The translations under genes were made by a program, and so were the position numbers. The notes under the pieces are model-generated. The model was not told the DNA's origin. It saw nothing but the letters and a program-made list of their open reading frames with translations, and did not search any database. From Bacillota bacterium (lineage in GTDB: Bacteria; Bacillota; Sulfobacillia; JAIMAT01), in NCBI GenBank assembly GCA_029960955.1, contig JASBVS010000047.1, forward strand, positions 1 through 64,000: a stretch of 64,000 nt of DNA. Reading direction: 5' to 3'. Positions 33,910-41,749 of the stretch are shown in pieces (position 1 is the stretch's first letter; the number at the start of each line of letters is the position of its first letter).

Positions 33910-34959
33910 TCAGAGGCGCCGCACGAGGCGCGGGTTGGGCGTGACGCCGGGGATGCGGCCGCGCTTGGCCAGCGGGCGGCCGTCGACCTCCTTGACGTCC
34001 ATGGTCATGTCCAGCGGCGGCGCGGCCGAGATGTAGCTGCCGACCCCGAAGCCGTCGGCGCCGGCTTCGGCCAGCGCGCGCACCCGCTCCTCGGTCAGGC
34101 CGCCGGAGACGAAGATGCCCACGTGCCGGAAGCCTTCCTGGTCGAGGCGGGCGCGGAGCTCGCGGACGAGGTCGGGCGTGACGCTGCCGCGCTCGGAGGG
34201 CGTGTCCAGGCGAACCGCCTGCAGATGCTCGCCCAGGGCGCGGGCGACGCGGAGCGTCTCCTCGACCTCGTCGTGGAAGGTGTCGACGAGGATGGTGCGC
34301 GACTCGTCGGGCGGCATCAGGCGGTCGTAGGCCTCGGCCACGCGGAGGGTGTCGCCGACGATGAGGATGGCGGCGTGCGGGATGGTGCCCATGGGCTGGC
34401 GGCCGGCCTGGCGGGCGGCGAGGATGCAGCTGACGCCGTCGGCGCCCCCCACCAGCGCGGCGCGCTCCAGCACCGGGGCGACGGCGGGGTGGACGTGGCG
34501 GGCGCCGAAGCAGATGACGGGCTTCGAGCCGGCCGCCTCCTTGACGCGGCGCGCGGCCGTCGCCCAGCCGCTGGAGGAGGCGAGGATGCCCAGCAGGGCG
34601 GTCTCGTAGATCCCGAAGGCGCTGTAGGGGCCGCGGATGCGCATCACCACCTCCTTGGCCTCCACCTCCTCCCCCTCGGGCAGCGCCTCGACGGAGAGGC
34701 CGGGGACCTGGCGGAGGAGGTTGAGCGCCTCCTCGACGCCGGCGAGGACGCCGGCGCGGGTGGCGAAGATCTCGGCCGCCACGGGGGCGTCGGCGCGGCC
34801 GAGCGACTCCAGGATCATCTGCGTCTTGACGAAGTAGACGTCCGACGTGGCGCCGGCCAGGATCTCGGCGTGCTCGGCCGAGTAGAGCCGGTCCTGGCGC
34901 GGCGCCAGCGCGCGGACGTCGTCGAGGGTGCGCAGCCTCTGCACGTTACCGTCGGTCAT
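33910..34959 (-). CDS. pncB: Nicotinate phosphoribosyltransferase
   Basis: A 349-residue enzyme of the NAPRTase superfamily, which makes nicotinate mononucleotide from nicotinate and PRPP in NAD salvage. Recognisable parts are the N-terminal LYSAEHAEILAGATSDVYFVKTQ, the central FGARHVHPAVAPVLERAALVGGADGVSC, and the C-terminal IFVSGGLTEERVRALAEAGADGFGVGSYIS that forms the phosphate site. It is close to the short archaeal and thermophile type. The ATG at 34959, with GGAGGAAGCCC ahead, lies inside the end of the pseudouridine synthase gene (14-base overlap). Confidence 0.88.
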   Translation of the reverse strand: MTDGNVQRLRTLDDVRALAPRQDRLYSAEHAEILAGATSDVYFVKTQMILESLGRADAPVAAEIFATRAGVLAGVEEALNLLRQVPGLSVEALPEGEEVEAKEVVMRIRGPYSAFGIYETALLGILASSSGWATAARRVKEAAGSKPVICFGARHVHPAVAPVLERAALVGGADGVSCILAARQAGRQPMGTIPHAAILIVGDTLRVAEAYDRLMPPDESRTILVDTFHDEVEETLRVARALGEHLQAVRLDTPSERGSVTPDLVRELRARLDQEGFRHVGIFVSGGLTEERVRALAEAGADGFGVGSYISAAPPLDMTMDVKEVDGRPLAKRGRIPGVTPNPRLVRRL

Positions 34960-35689
34960 GGGCTTCCTCCTCCTGGCGCTCGAGGACGCCGAGCTGTTGC
35001 AGCTCGCGTCGGGTCAGGGGCCGCCAGCGGCCCGGGGGCAGGTCGCCGAGCGCGACGGGGCCCTCGGCGACGCGGACGAGCCGTTCGACCGGATGGCCGA
35101 CGGCGGCCAGCATGCGGCGGACCTCCCGCTTGCGACCCTCGCTCACCTCGACTTCGAGCAGCGAGCGGCCGGCGCGGCTCTCCAGAAGCCGGACCGCCTC
35201 GGCGCGGGCCGGGCCGTCGGCGAGGAGCACGCCGCGGCGGAGGCGCGCCAGCGTCTCGGAGGAGGGGCGGCCGGCCACCTCCACGCGGTAGCGCTTCCTG
35301 ACGCCGAAGCGGGGGTGCATGAGGCGGTGGGCCAGCTCGCCGTCGTTGGTGAGGATGAGGAGGCCGCTGGAGTCGTGGTCGAGCCGGCCCACCGGGTAGA
35401 GCCGCGCGGGCAGCCCCCGGAGGAGATCGCCGAGGCAGGGGCGGCCCTGGGGGTCGCGGAGCGTGGTCAGGACGCCCTCCGGCTTGTGGAAGGCGTAGTA
35501 GAACAGGGGCACGCGCTCCAGGAGGCGCCCGTCGACGCGGATCTCGTCCCGCTCCGGGTCGACCTTCTGGCCGACGGCGGCGACGCTGCCGTTGACGGTC
35601 ACGCGCCCCTCGGCGATCAGGCGTTCGGCCTTGCGGCGGGAGGTGACGGAGGCGCGCGAGAGCACCTTCTGCAAGCGCTCGAGGGGCAA
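34946..35689 (-). CDS. rluB: RluB/RsuA-family ribosomal pseudouridine synthase
   Basis: A 247-residue enzyme with an N-terminal S4 RNA-binding domain (RLQKVLSRASVTSRRKAERLIAEGRVTVNG) and a catalytic domain containing YPVGRLDHDSSGLLILTNDGELA, where the aspartate of GRLD is the nucleophile. HPRFGVRKRYRVEV and GRKREVRRMLAAVGHPV complete the family pattern. It converts a uridine in 23S rRNA, or 16S for RsuA members, to pseudouridine. The TTG start at 35689 has GAAGGAT upstream and is three bases after the ridA stop. Confidence 0.92.
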   Translation of the reverse strand: MPLERLQKVLSRASVTSRRKAERLIAEGRVTVNGSVAAVGQKVDPERDEIRVDGRLLERVPLFYYAFHKPEGVLTTLRDPQGRPCLGDLLRGLPARLYPVGRLDHDSSGLLILTNDGELAHRLMHPRFGVRKRYRVEVAGRPSSETLARLRRGVLLADGPARAEAVRLLESRAGRSLLEVEVSEGRKREVRRMLAAVGHPVERLVRVAEGPVALGDLPPGRWRPLTRRELQQLGVLERQEEEAHDRR

Positions 35690-35692
35690 GGG

Positions 35693-36154
35693 CTATCCTT
35701 CGACCTCCACCAGCAGTTCGATCTCGACCGCGGCGTCCAGCGGCAGCTCGCCGGCGCCGACGGCGCTGCGCGCGTGCGCCCCGGCCTCGCCGAAAAGCTC
35801 GCCCAGCAGCTCGGAGGCGCCGTTGACCACCCTGGGCTGGTCGTGGAAGCCGGGGGCGCTGTTGACGTAACCGGTGAGGCGGACCACCCGGCGGATGCGG
35901 TCGAGCCCGCCCGCCGCCTGGGCGGCGGCGGCCAGCGCGTTGAGCGCCGCCACGCGTGCCGCCTGGTAGCCTTCCTCCAGCGTCAGCTCCGCGCCCACCT
36001 TGCCGCGGTAGCGGAGCTCGCCCTGGACGGAAGGAAGCTGCCCGCTGGTCCAGACCCACGCGCCCGACCGGACGGCGGGGACGTAGGCGGCGACGGGCTC
36101 GGGAACCGGAGGAAGCTCGAGGCCCAGCTGGCGGAGCCTCTCGGTCCAGGTCAC
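35693..36154 (-). CDS. RidA/YjgF-family protein
   Basis: The GTG at 36154, preceded by GAGGTGGGAG, gives 153 residues. The chorismate-mutase-like fold is recognisable from VWTSGQLPSVQGELRYRGKVG, VAALNALAAAAQAAGGLDRIRRVVRLTGYVN and SAVGAGELPLDAAVEIELLVEVEG. The Arg before SAVGAGELP corresponds to the active-site arginine of RidA, which hydrolyses reactive 2-aminoacrylate-type enamines. It is the longer YjgF variant of about 150 residues. It starts a three-gene operon with rluB and pncB. Confidence 0.88.
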   Translation of the reverse strand: MTWTERLRQLGLELPPVPEPVAAYVPAVRSGAWVWTSGQLPSVQGELRYRGKVGAELTLEEGYQAARVAALNALAAAAQAAGGLDRIRRVVRLTGYVNSAPGFHDQPRVVNGASELLGELFGEAGAHARSAVGAGELPLDAAVEIELLVEVEG

Positions 36155-36221
36155 TCTCCCACCTCGCTCTCCCATGCTCGGGGCTCTCGCCTGTCATCTC
36201 GCGGAATGGCAGGTTACGGGC

Positions 36222-36230
36222 ATTCTAGCA
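36222..36230 (-). promoter_or_regulatory. Extended -10 promoter of the ridA operon
   Basis: On the minus strand TGCTAGAAT forms an extended -10 element, about 68 bases before the ridA start. No -35 is recognisable 17 bases upstream. A perfect 14-bp palindrome CCCCGGGCCCGGGG (36233-36246) lies immediately upstream and may belong to the spmB terminator region. Confidence 0.45.
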
Positions 36231-36312
36231 CGCCCCGGGCCCGGGGTCGGGCGGCGGGCGCCGCCCCGCCGGGCGGAAGCCCGCGCGCCCGGCCGGAAGG
36301 GGCCCGGCGCGC

Positions 36313-36849
36313 CTAGGCGCCGCCGAAGAGCCACTTGACGGTCAGCGCCGCGGCGAGGAAGCCCACCCCGTCCGCGACCAGCCCCGCGGCCAGCGCGTGG
36401 CGGCTGCGCGTGACGCCCACCGAGCCGAAGTAGAGGCTGAGGATGTAGAAGGTGGTGTCGGTGCTGCCCGTGATGACCGAGGCGAGGCGGCCGATGAAGG
36501 AGTCCGGCCCCCAGCGGTGGAGGAGCTCGGTGGTCAGCGCCAGCGCCCCGTTTCCGGAGAGCGGCCGGATGATCATCAGCGGCAGGATCTCGGGCGGGAT
36601 GCCCAGCGGGCGGAGGACCGGCTGCAGGTAGTGGGTGGTCAGCTCGAGGGCGCCGGAGGCGCGGAAGACGCCGATGGCGACGAAGATCGAGACGATGTAG
36701 GGCAGGATGCGGATGGCTAGGCTCAGCCCCTCCCGCCCCCCGTCGATGAAGGCGTTGTAGATGTCGACGCCGCGCAGGTAGCCGTAGAGCGGGATGAAGC
36801 CCAGCAGGAAGGGGACCGTCCAGCGCGCCAGCAGGTCCAGCGGGTTCAT
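36313..36849 (-). CDS. spmB: Spore maturation protein B
   Basis: The ATG at 36849 overlaps the spmA stop (ATGA) and gives 178 residues, the same as B. subtilis SpmB. The nucleoside-transporter-gate fold is seen in FIPLYGYLRGVDIYNAFIDGGREGLSLAIRILPYIVSIFVAIGVFRASGAL and IRPLSGNGAL, followed by TGSTDTTFYILSLYFGSVGV. SpmA and SpmB are membrane proteins required for proper core dehydration of spores. The frame continues upstream across spmA but that part is noise. Confidence 0.95.
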   Translation of the reverse strand: MNPLDLLARWTVPFLLGFIPLYGYLRGVDIYNAFIDGGREGLSLAIRILPYIVSIFVAIGVFRASGALELTTHYLQPVLRPLGIPPEILPLMIIRPLSGNGALALTTELLHRWGPDSFIGRLASVITGSTDTTFYILSLYFGSVGVTRSRHALAAGLVADGVGFLAAALTVKWLFGGA

Positions 36850-37445
36850 GGCCGGCGGAGCGCCCTCTTCCGCTGGGCCGAGCGGAAAAGGGCGTCGGCC
36901 CCCAGGCCCGCCAGGGTGGCCGCCAGCGAGACGACGAGGGTGGCGCCCACGATCTCGGCCGGGTTCCTGGAGCCGGCCTGGGCGCGGAGCCCGATCATCA
37001 TGGCCGGAACCAGCGAGAAGCCGCCCGTGTTGAGGACCAGGAAGGTGATCATGGCGTCGCTGGCCGTCCCCTTCTCCGGGTTGAGCCTCTCCAGCTCCTT
37101 CATGGCGCGCAGGCCGAAGGGGGTGGCCGCCGAGCCGAGCCCGAGCAGGTTGGCGCCCAGGTTCATCATCATGGCGCCCATGGCCGGGTGGTCGGGCGGG
37201 ACGCCGGGGAAGAGCGGCCCGAGGAGCGGGCGCATGCGCCGCGCCAGCGCCTCGATCAGCCCGGACCGCTCGGCGATGCGGGAGAGACCGAGCCAGAGGA
37301 CCATGACGCCCGCCAGCGCGATGGCGGTCTCGACGGCGCCGGAGGCGGAGGTCGTCGCCGCGTCGGTGACCGCGTCGACCTGGCCGCGCAGCGCCGCCAC
37401 CGCCACGCCGGAGAGGATGAGCGCCAGCCAGACGAGGTTGAGCAC
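36846..37445 (-). CDS. spmA: Spore maturation protein A
   Basis: A 199-residue polytopic membrane protein starting MLNLVWLALILSGVAVAALRGQVDAVTDAATTSASGAVETAIALAG, typical of SpmA. GANLLGLGSAATPFGLRAMKELERLNP and TFLVLNTGGFSLVPAMMIGLRAQAGS are conserved in the family. With SpmB it acts in spore core dehydration and heat resistance. A CATACAC element 24-30 bases upstream resembles a sigma-E -10, matching the mother-cell timing known for the dacB-spmAB operon of B. subtilis; dacB is not adjacent here. Confidence 0.95.
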   Translation of the reverse strand: MLNLVWLALILSGVAVAALRGQVDAVTDAATTSASGAVETAIALAGVMVLWLGLSRIAERSGLIEALARRMRPLLGPLFPGVPPDHPAMGAMMMNLGANLLGLGSAATPFGLRAMKELERLNPEKGTASDAMITFLVLNTGGFSLVPAMMIGLRAQAGSRNPAEIVGATLVVSLAATLAGLGADALFRSAQRKRALRRP

Positions 37446-37468
37446 CCTCCGCCGCCCCCCGTCCCGAC

Positions 37469-37475
37469 GTGTATG
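37469..37475 (-). promoter_or_regulatory. Candidate sigma-E -10 element of spmAB
   Basis: CATACAC on the minus strand matches the sigma-E -10 consensus CATACAMT over its first seven positions. It lies 24 bases before the spmA GTG in an 81-base gap after deoC. A matching -35 was not found. Confidence 0.35.
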
Positions 37476-37526
37476 TCGCCGCCGGGGCGGCCAGCACCGC
37501 GGCGCGGGCTCCCTCCTCCCCGGGCG

Positions 37527-38207
37527 TCAGCGGGCGGCCGCCTCCAGCTCGCGCGCGATGGCGACGCCGTGGCTGGTGCCGAAGCGGTCGGCGCCGGCCT
37601 CGCGCAGGGCGAGGAGGTCGGCCAGCGTGCGGATGCCGCCGGAGGCCTTGACGCCCAGGCGGTGGCCGACGCGGGCGCGCAGGCGGCGGACCGCCTCGAC
37701 GGTGGCGCCGCCCGGGCCGAAGCCGGTGGAGGTCTTGACGTAGCGGGCGCCGCCGCGCTCGGCCAGGTCGCAGGCGCGGTCCATCGCCGCCTCGTCCAGC
37801 GCCGCCGTCTCCAGGATGCACTTGACGGGGACGCCGGCCGCCACCACGGCGCGGATCTCCTCCTCCACCAGCGCGTCGAGACCGGCCCGGAGGGCGCCGA
37901 AGGCGATCACCATGTCCAGCTCGTCGGCGCCGTCGGCGACGGCGCGCCGCGCCTCGGCGGCCTTCACCTCGGCGGTGTTGGCCCCGTGGGGGAAGCCGAC
38001 CACGGCGACGACGCGAACGCCCGTTCCTCGGAGGCGGGCGGCGGCCCGCGCCACCCAGAGGGGCTGGACGCAGACGGCTCCGAACCGGTGTTCGGCCGCC
38101 TCGGCGCAGAGGCGGTCGATCTCCGCCGGGCCGCCCTCCGGACGGAGGAAGGTGTGGTCGATGCTGGCGAGGACGGCTTCCTTCTCTGCGGGCGTCAGGT
38201 GGGACAC
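37527..38207 (-). CDS. deoC: Deoxyribose-phosphate aldolase
   Basis: The GTG at 38207 behind GGAGGAGG gives 226 residues. DeoC cleaves 2-deoxyribose-5-phosphate to glyceraldehyde-3-phosphate and acetaldehyde. Class I aldolase motifs are readable: IDHTFLRPEG, VAVVGFPHGANTAEVKAAEARRAV, DELDMVIAFGAL, VPVKCILETAAL, and the Schiff-base lysine segment RYVKTSTGFGPGGAT, with LGVKASGGIRTL near the C-terminus. Its 5' end overlaps the LigD polymerase-domain gene by 13 bases, linking it to the NHEJ cassette. Confidence 0.94.
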   Translation of the reverse strand: MSHLTPAEKEAVLASIDHTFLRPEGGPAEIDRLCAEAAEHRFGAVCVQPLWVARAAARLRGTGVRVVAVVGFPHGANTAEVKAAEARRAVADGADELDMVIAFGALRAGLDALVEEEIRAVVAAGVPVKCILETAALDEAAMDRACDLAERGGARYVKTSTGFGPGGATVEAVRRLRARVGHRLGVKASGGIRTLADLLALREAGADRFGTSHGVAIARELEAAAR

Positions 38208-39253
38208 GACGGGCTGCCTCCTCCCCGCTGCGCGCCGCCCGGCTCCTGGCGGCCGTGGCCGGGCGGGAGCGGCAGCGGCGAGCGGGCCTGCCAGAAGCCC
38301 GTCCACGCCCGGCCGGCGCCCGCCTCCAGGAGGGAGGGGACGGTGAGCAGCGTGTAGCGATGGGAATCCGTCGGGATCTCCGCCGCCAGGCGGCCGACTT
38401 CCTCCCAGGCGAGGGGGAAGGAGACCGGGGCGCCGGGCCGGGGGCGAGGCGAGAAGACGGCCACCATCGTCCGGCCCGGACCGTTCTGCAGGAAGTCGAC
38501 GTAGATGCGGGCGCCGCGCCGCGCCACCGCCCGCTCCAGCGTCACCCGCCCGGGCCAGCGGCGGAGCGCCAGCTCGCCCAGCGAGCGGACGAAGCGCTGC
38601 ACCTCCCGCTCGTCGTAGCGCGGCTCGAGGGGCAGGAAGAGGTGGAGGCCGCGGCCGCCGGAGAGCTTGGGGAAGGCGGGCAGGCCGAGTCCCGCCAGCA
38701 GCGGGCGCAGGTCCAGCGCCAGCTCCAGCGCCTCGCGCAGGCCCAGCGGCGGCTGCGGGTCGAGGTCGATCACCGCCCAGTCGGGCCGGTGCGGGTGCTC
38801 GACGGGGGCGTTCCAGGGGTGGAACTCGACGACGGCCTGGCTGCCGAGCCAGAGCAGCGTGGGCAGGTCGTCGCAGACGACGTAGCGAACGGGCCGGCGG
38901 CCGGTCAGCGTCACCGTCCGCACCCAGGCGGGCCGCCCCGCGGGCGTCTCCTTCTGGTAGAAGCCCGGCGCCTCCACGCCGCCGGGGTAGCGGGTGACGA
39001 CCAGGGGGCGCCCGCGCAGCCAGGGGAGCATGAGCGGGGCGACGCGCGCCAGGTAGGCGAGGTAGGCGCGCTTGGTGACCGGCGGATCGCGCCAGAGGAG
39101 GCGGTCGGGGTGGGTGACGCGCAGCTCCCTTCCTTCCGCCGCGAGACGAAGGGGCGCGGCCGGGGCCGCGGGCGCGCTCCCCGCCCCCGCCGTCCCCGTC
39201 CCCCTCTCCCTCGCCGGCGTTGCCGCACCCGCCTCCCTCTCCGTCGGCCCCAT
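38195..39253 (-). CDS. LigD-type DNA repair polymerase (stand-alone)
   Basis: The ATG at 39253 (GGAGGGAG upstream) gives 352 residues. The archaeo-eukaryotic primase-type polymerase domain of LigD is recognisable in RVTHPDRLLWRDPPVTKRAYLAYLARVAPLMLPWLRGRPLVVTRYPGGVE, FYQKETPAGRPAWV, VEFHPWNAPVEHPHRPDWAVIDLDPQPP (the D-x-D metal pair) and KLSGGRGLHLFLPL. In NHEJ this enzyme fills gaps at broken ends and prefers ribonucleotides. It is not fused to ligase or 3'-phosphoesterase domains. Ku and the ligase are encoded directly upstream. Confidence 0.92.
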   Translation of the reverse strand: MGPTEREAGAATPARERGTGTAGAGSAPAAPAAPLRLAAEGRELRVTHPDRLLWRDPPVTKRAYLAYLARVAPLMLPWLRGRPLVVTRYPGGVEAPGFYQKETPAGRPAWVRTVTLTGRRPVRYVVCDDLPTLLWLGSQAVVEFHPWNAPVEHPHRPDWAVIDLDPQPPLGLREALELALDLRPLLAGLGLPAFPKLSGGRGLHLFLPLEPRYDEREVQRFVRSLGELALRRWPGRVTLERAVARRGARIYVDFLQNGPGRTMVAVFSPRPRPGAPVSFPLAWEEVGRLAAEIPTDSHRYTLLTVPSLLEAGAGRAWTGFWQARSPLPLPPGHGRQEPGGAQRGGGSPSCPT

Positions 39254-39288
39254 CCGGGACTCCCTCCTCCCGCCTCCGCGCGCGGCGC

Positions 39289-40311
39289 TCAAGCCAGGCG
39301 GCAGCCGGCGGGCGGGCGCGCGCTGAAGCCGGCCAGGACGGGGGCGCGCAGGCGCAGCTCGGGCGTCCACTCGGCGAAGGTGACGCGCGCCACCAGCTCC
39401 GGCTCGACCCAGCGGAGCTCGCGGCCGCGCGGCGGATCGGCGAAGGGCGGCTCCGGCCGGCGGCGCTCCTCGAGCCAGGGCAGGAGCCGGTCCGAGAGTC
39501 GCCGGTCGATCCCCGCGCCGACGGCGGCGAGGAAGCGGAGGCGACCCTCCCCGTCGTAGGCGCCCAGGAGGAGCGAGCGGAGCTCGCCGGCCGCGGCGCG
39601 GTAGCCGCCCACCACCCCCTCGGCGGAGAGCCTGCGCTTCACCTTCTCCCAGGCGCCGGGCGCCTTCCCGGGCCGGTAGGGGGCCGTCCGCCGCTTGAGC
39701 ACCACGCCCTCCCAGCCCGCCCGCTCCACGGCCTCCCAGAGGGCGTCGGCGTCGGCGTGGACGGGCGTGAGCAGGACGTGAAGGCCCGGCTCCCAGGAGG
39801 CGCCTCCGGCCAAGGCGAACTCGCCGCCCGGGGCGGGCGCCCGCACGCGCCCGCCGAGCCGCCCCTCCAGCTCCCGCCGGCGCGCCTCCCAGGGCAGCGG
39901 GCGAAGGTCGCGGCCGTCGGCGAAGACCAGGTCGAAGAGGACATAGAGGAGCTCGGCCGTCGCGGCCGTCCTGCCCCGCCCGCTCCCCTGCCGCGCCAGC
40001 ACGGCGGGGAAGGAGGGCCGCCCCTCGCGGAGCGCCACCAGCTCGCCGTCGAGGAGGAGCTCGCCCTTCCCCGCCAGGCGCCCCAGGCCGGCCAGCTCGG
40101 GCCAGGCGCCCGCCAGCGGGCGGAGGCGACGGCTGCGGAAGGCGCAGGCGCCGCGGCTGCACCAGGCCAGGAGGCGGATCCCGTCCCACTTGGCCTCGGC
40201 GATCCACTCCGGCCGCGCCCGCAGCTCCGGGACGAGCACCGGTTCCATGGGCAGGAAGCCGGGCGGCGCCCACCAGGCGGCCTGCTCGCCCTCGCGAGGC
40301 ACGGCGGGCAT
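39289..40311 (-). CDS. ATP-dependent DNA ligase (NHEJ, LigD-type ligase domain)
   Basis: A 340-residue ligase. The nucleotidyltransferase motif I is AEAKWDGIRLLAW with the adenylated lysine at residue 41; LLDGELVAL is motif III, AGWEGVVLKRRTAPYRPGK holds motif IV, and EKVKRR motif V. The OB-fold domain follows and ends with RVTFAEWTPELRLRAPVLAGF. It seals double-strand breaks together with Ku. Its ATG at 40311 overlaps the Ku stop by one base (TGATG). Confidence 0.92.
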   Translation of the reverse strand: MPAVPREGEQAAWWAPPGFLPMEPVLVPELRARPEWIAEAKWDGIRLLAWCSRGACAFRSRRLRPLAGAWPELAGLGRLAGKGELLLDGELVALREGRPSFPAVLARQGSGRGRTAATAELLYVLFDLVFADGRDLRPLPWEARRRELEGRLGGRVRAPAPGGEFALAGGASWEPGLHVLLTPVHADADALWEAVERAGWEGVVLKRRTAPYRPGKAPGAWEKVKRRLSAEGVVGGYRAAAGELRSLLLGAYDGEGRLRFLAAVGAGIDRRLSDRLLPWLEERRRPEPPFADPPRGRELRWVEPELVARVTFAEWTPELRLRAPVLAGFSARPPAGCRLA

Positions 40312-41129
40312 CAGCGCACCCCGGCCGGCTCGGCCGCGCGCCGCTCGCGGCGGGCCTCGGCGGCGCGCAGGCTCTCCTCCAGCGCGCGGGTCAGCTCCTC
40401 CACGCCGGTGGCGGGCGCCGGAGCGGGCGCGCGGAGCGTCTCGCCCTGCGCCTTCCTGGCGACGAGCGCCTCCAGCGCCTCGCGGCTGCGGTCGCGGTAG
40501 CGGCCGGGGTCGAAGGGCGCCGCCAGCATCTCCACCAGGCGGAGCGCCATCTCCCGCTCGCGCGGGTCGACCTCCACCTCGCCGGGGATGGCCAGCTCCG
40601 CCGGCGAGCGGACCTCGTCCGGGTAGAGGAGCGTCTGGAGGGCGAGCGTGCGCCCGTCGCCGGCGACGCGCAGGAGCGCCAGCCGCTCCCGCTCGCGCAG
40701 CGCCAGGCGCGCCAGGCCCGCGCGGCCGCTCCGCCGGAGCGCCTCGCGCAGGAGCGCGTAGGCCTTGGCCGCGCCCTCCGGCTCCAGGTAGTAGCCGCGC
40801 TGGAAGTGGACGGGGTCGATCGCCCGCTCCTCGACGAAGTCGAGGAGCTCGACGGTGCGGCGGGTGGGCAGCGGCAGCTGCTCCATCTCCTCGTCCGTCA
40901 CCTCGACGAAGCGGCCGGGCAGCACCTCGAAGGCGCGCGCCAGCTCCTCCGGCGGCACCTCCACTCCGCAGGTGGGGCAGGACTTCCTGTAGCGGATGGG
41001 CGTCGAGCAGGGCCTGTGCAGCTGGCGGAAGCGGAGAGAGCGCTCCTCCACGGCCGCGTAGAGGCGGACGGGGATGCTGACCAGGCCGAAGGCGAGGGTT
41101 CCTTTCCAGATGCTGCGCACGGCCTCCAC
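40311..41129 (-). CDS. ku: DNA end-binding protein Ku
   Basis: A 272-residue bacterial Ku beginning EAVRSIWKGTLAFGLVSIPVRLYAAVEERSLRFRQLHRPCSTPIRYRKSCPTCGVEV, the standard Ku start; the cysteine pair CPTC and GRFVEVTDEEMEQL follow, then the FVEERAIDPVHFQRGYYLEPEG beta-barrel segment. Ku homodimers thread onto broken DNA ends and recruit the ligase and polymerase encoded downstream. The C-terminal tail is Ala/Arg-rich. GTG 41129 or 41120 could be the start; both precede VRSIWKG. Confidence 0.93.
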   Translation of the reverse strand: MEAVRSIWKGTLAFGLVSIPVRLYAAVEERSLRFRQLHRPCSTPIRYRKSCPTCGVEVPPEELARAFEVLPGRFVEVTDEEMEQLPLPTRRTVELLDFVEERAIDPVHFQRGYYLEPEGAAKAYALLREALRRSGRAGLARLALRERERLALLRVAGDGRTLALQTLLYPDEVRSPAELAIPGEVEVDPREREMALRLVEMLAAPFDPGRYRDRSREALEALVARKAQGETLRAPAPAPATGVEELTRALEESLRAAEARRERRAAEPAGVR

Positions 41130-41173
41130 CCGGGCGGGCCGGCGGCTCCGCGCCCGCCCGGCCTCAGCTTGGC

Positions 41174-41749
41174 CTACCCGGCCGCCGCGCCATTCGCCTC
41201 CCGGTTGGAGGAAGCCGCCGGCAGCTCCAGCTGCCGCCGGCCCCCGCCCGCCTCGCCCTCCAGCGCCGCCCTCAGCGCCTCCACGCTCTCCAGTCCGAAG
41301 TGCTCCAGGAAGCGCGACGTCGTACCGTAGAGGATCGGCCGCCCGGGCGCCTCCTTGCGCCCGACCTCCTCGATCAGGCCGGCCTCGAGCAGCGTGCGCA
41401 GCGCGTGCTCCGAGTGGACGCCGCGCAGCTCCTCGATCTGCGCGCGGGTGACCGGCTGGCGGAGCGCCACGATGGCCAGCGTCTCCAGCGCCGCGCGCGA
41501 GAGGCTGGGCGGCTGGGCGTCGAGGACGACGCGCACCGGCCCGGCCAGGGCCGGGCGGATGACCAGGCGCCAGCCGCCGGCCACCCGTTCGAGCTGGATC
41601 CCGTGGCCGGCCAGCGCCTCCTCCAGCTCGCGCAGCGCCGCCTCCACCGCCGCCGGGCCGGCGCCCGTGGCGCCCGTCAGCTCCTCGAGGCGGACGGAGC
41701 GGGCGGCCGCGAAGAGGATGGCCTCGACCGCCTGCGCCAGGGGGTTCAC
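41174..41749 (-). CDS. scpB: Segregation and condensation protein B
   Basis: A 191-residue protein with two winged-helix domains: AVEAILFAAARSVRLEELTGATG at the start and LETLAIVALRQPVTRAQIEELRGVHSEHALRTLLEAGLIEEVGRKEAPGRPILYGTT in the middle, the latter a signature of ScpB. It joins ScpA and SMC in the condensin complex that organises and segregates chromosomes. Its GTG start overlaps the scpA stop (GTGA). Confidence 0.95.
   Translation of the reverse strand: MNPLAQAVEAILFAAARSVRLEELTGATGAGPAAVEAALRELEEALAGHGIQLERVAGGWRLVIRPALAGPVRVVLDAQPPSLSRAALETLAIVALRQPVTRAQIEELRGVHSEHALRTLLEAGLIEEVGRKEAPGRPILYGTTSRFLEHFGLESVEALRAALEGEAGGGRRQLELPAASSNREANGAAAG

Noticed and set aside
36313-37821. Apparent fusion frame covering spmB and region upstream
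   Set aside because: Only the part after ATG 36849 has the SpmB pattern; the rest is an out-of-frame reading of spmA and beyond. SpmA has its own frame.
38195-40273. Apparent fusion of LigD polymerase with a long N-terminal extension
   Set aside because: The extension is an out-of-frame reading of the ligase gene. The polymerase starts at ATG 39253 with a good ribosome binding site.
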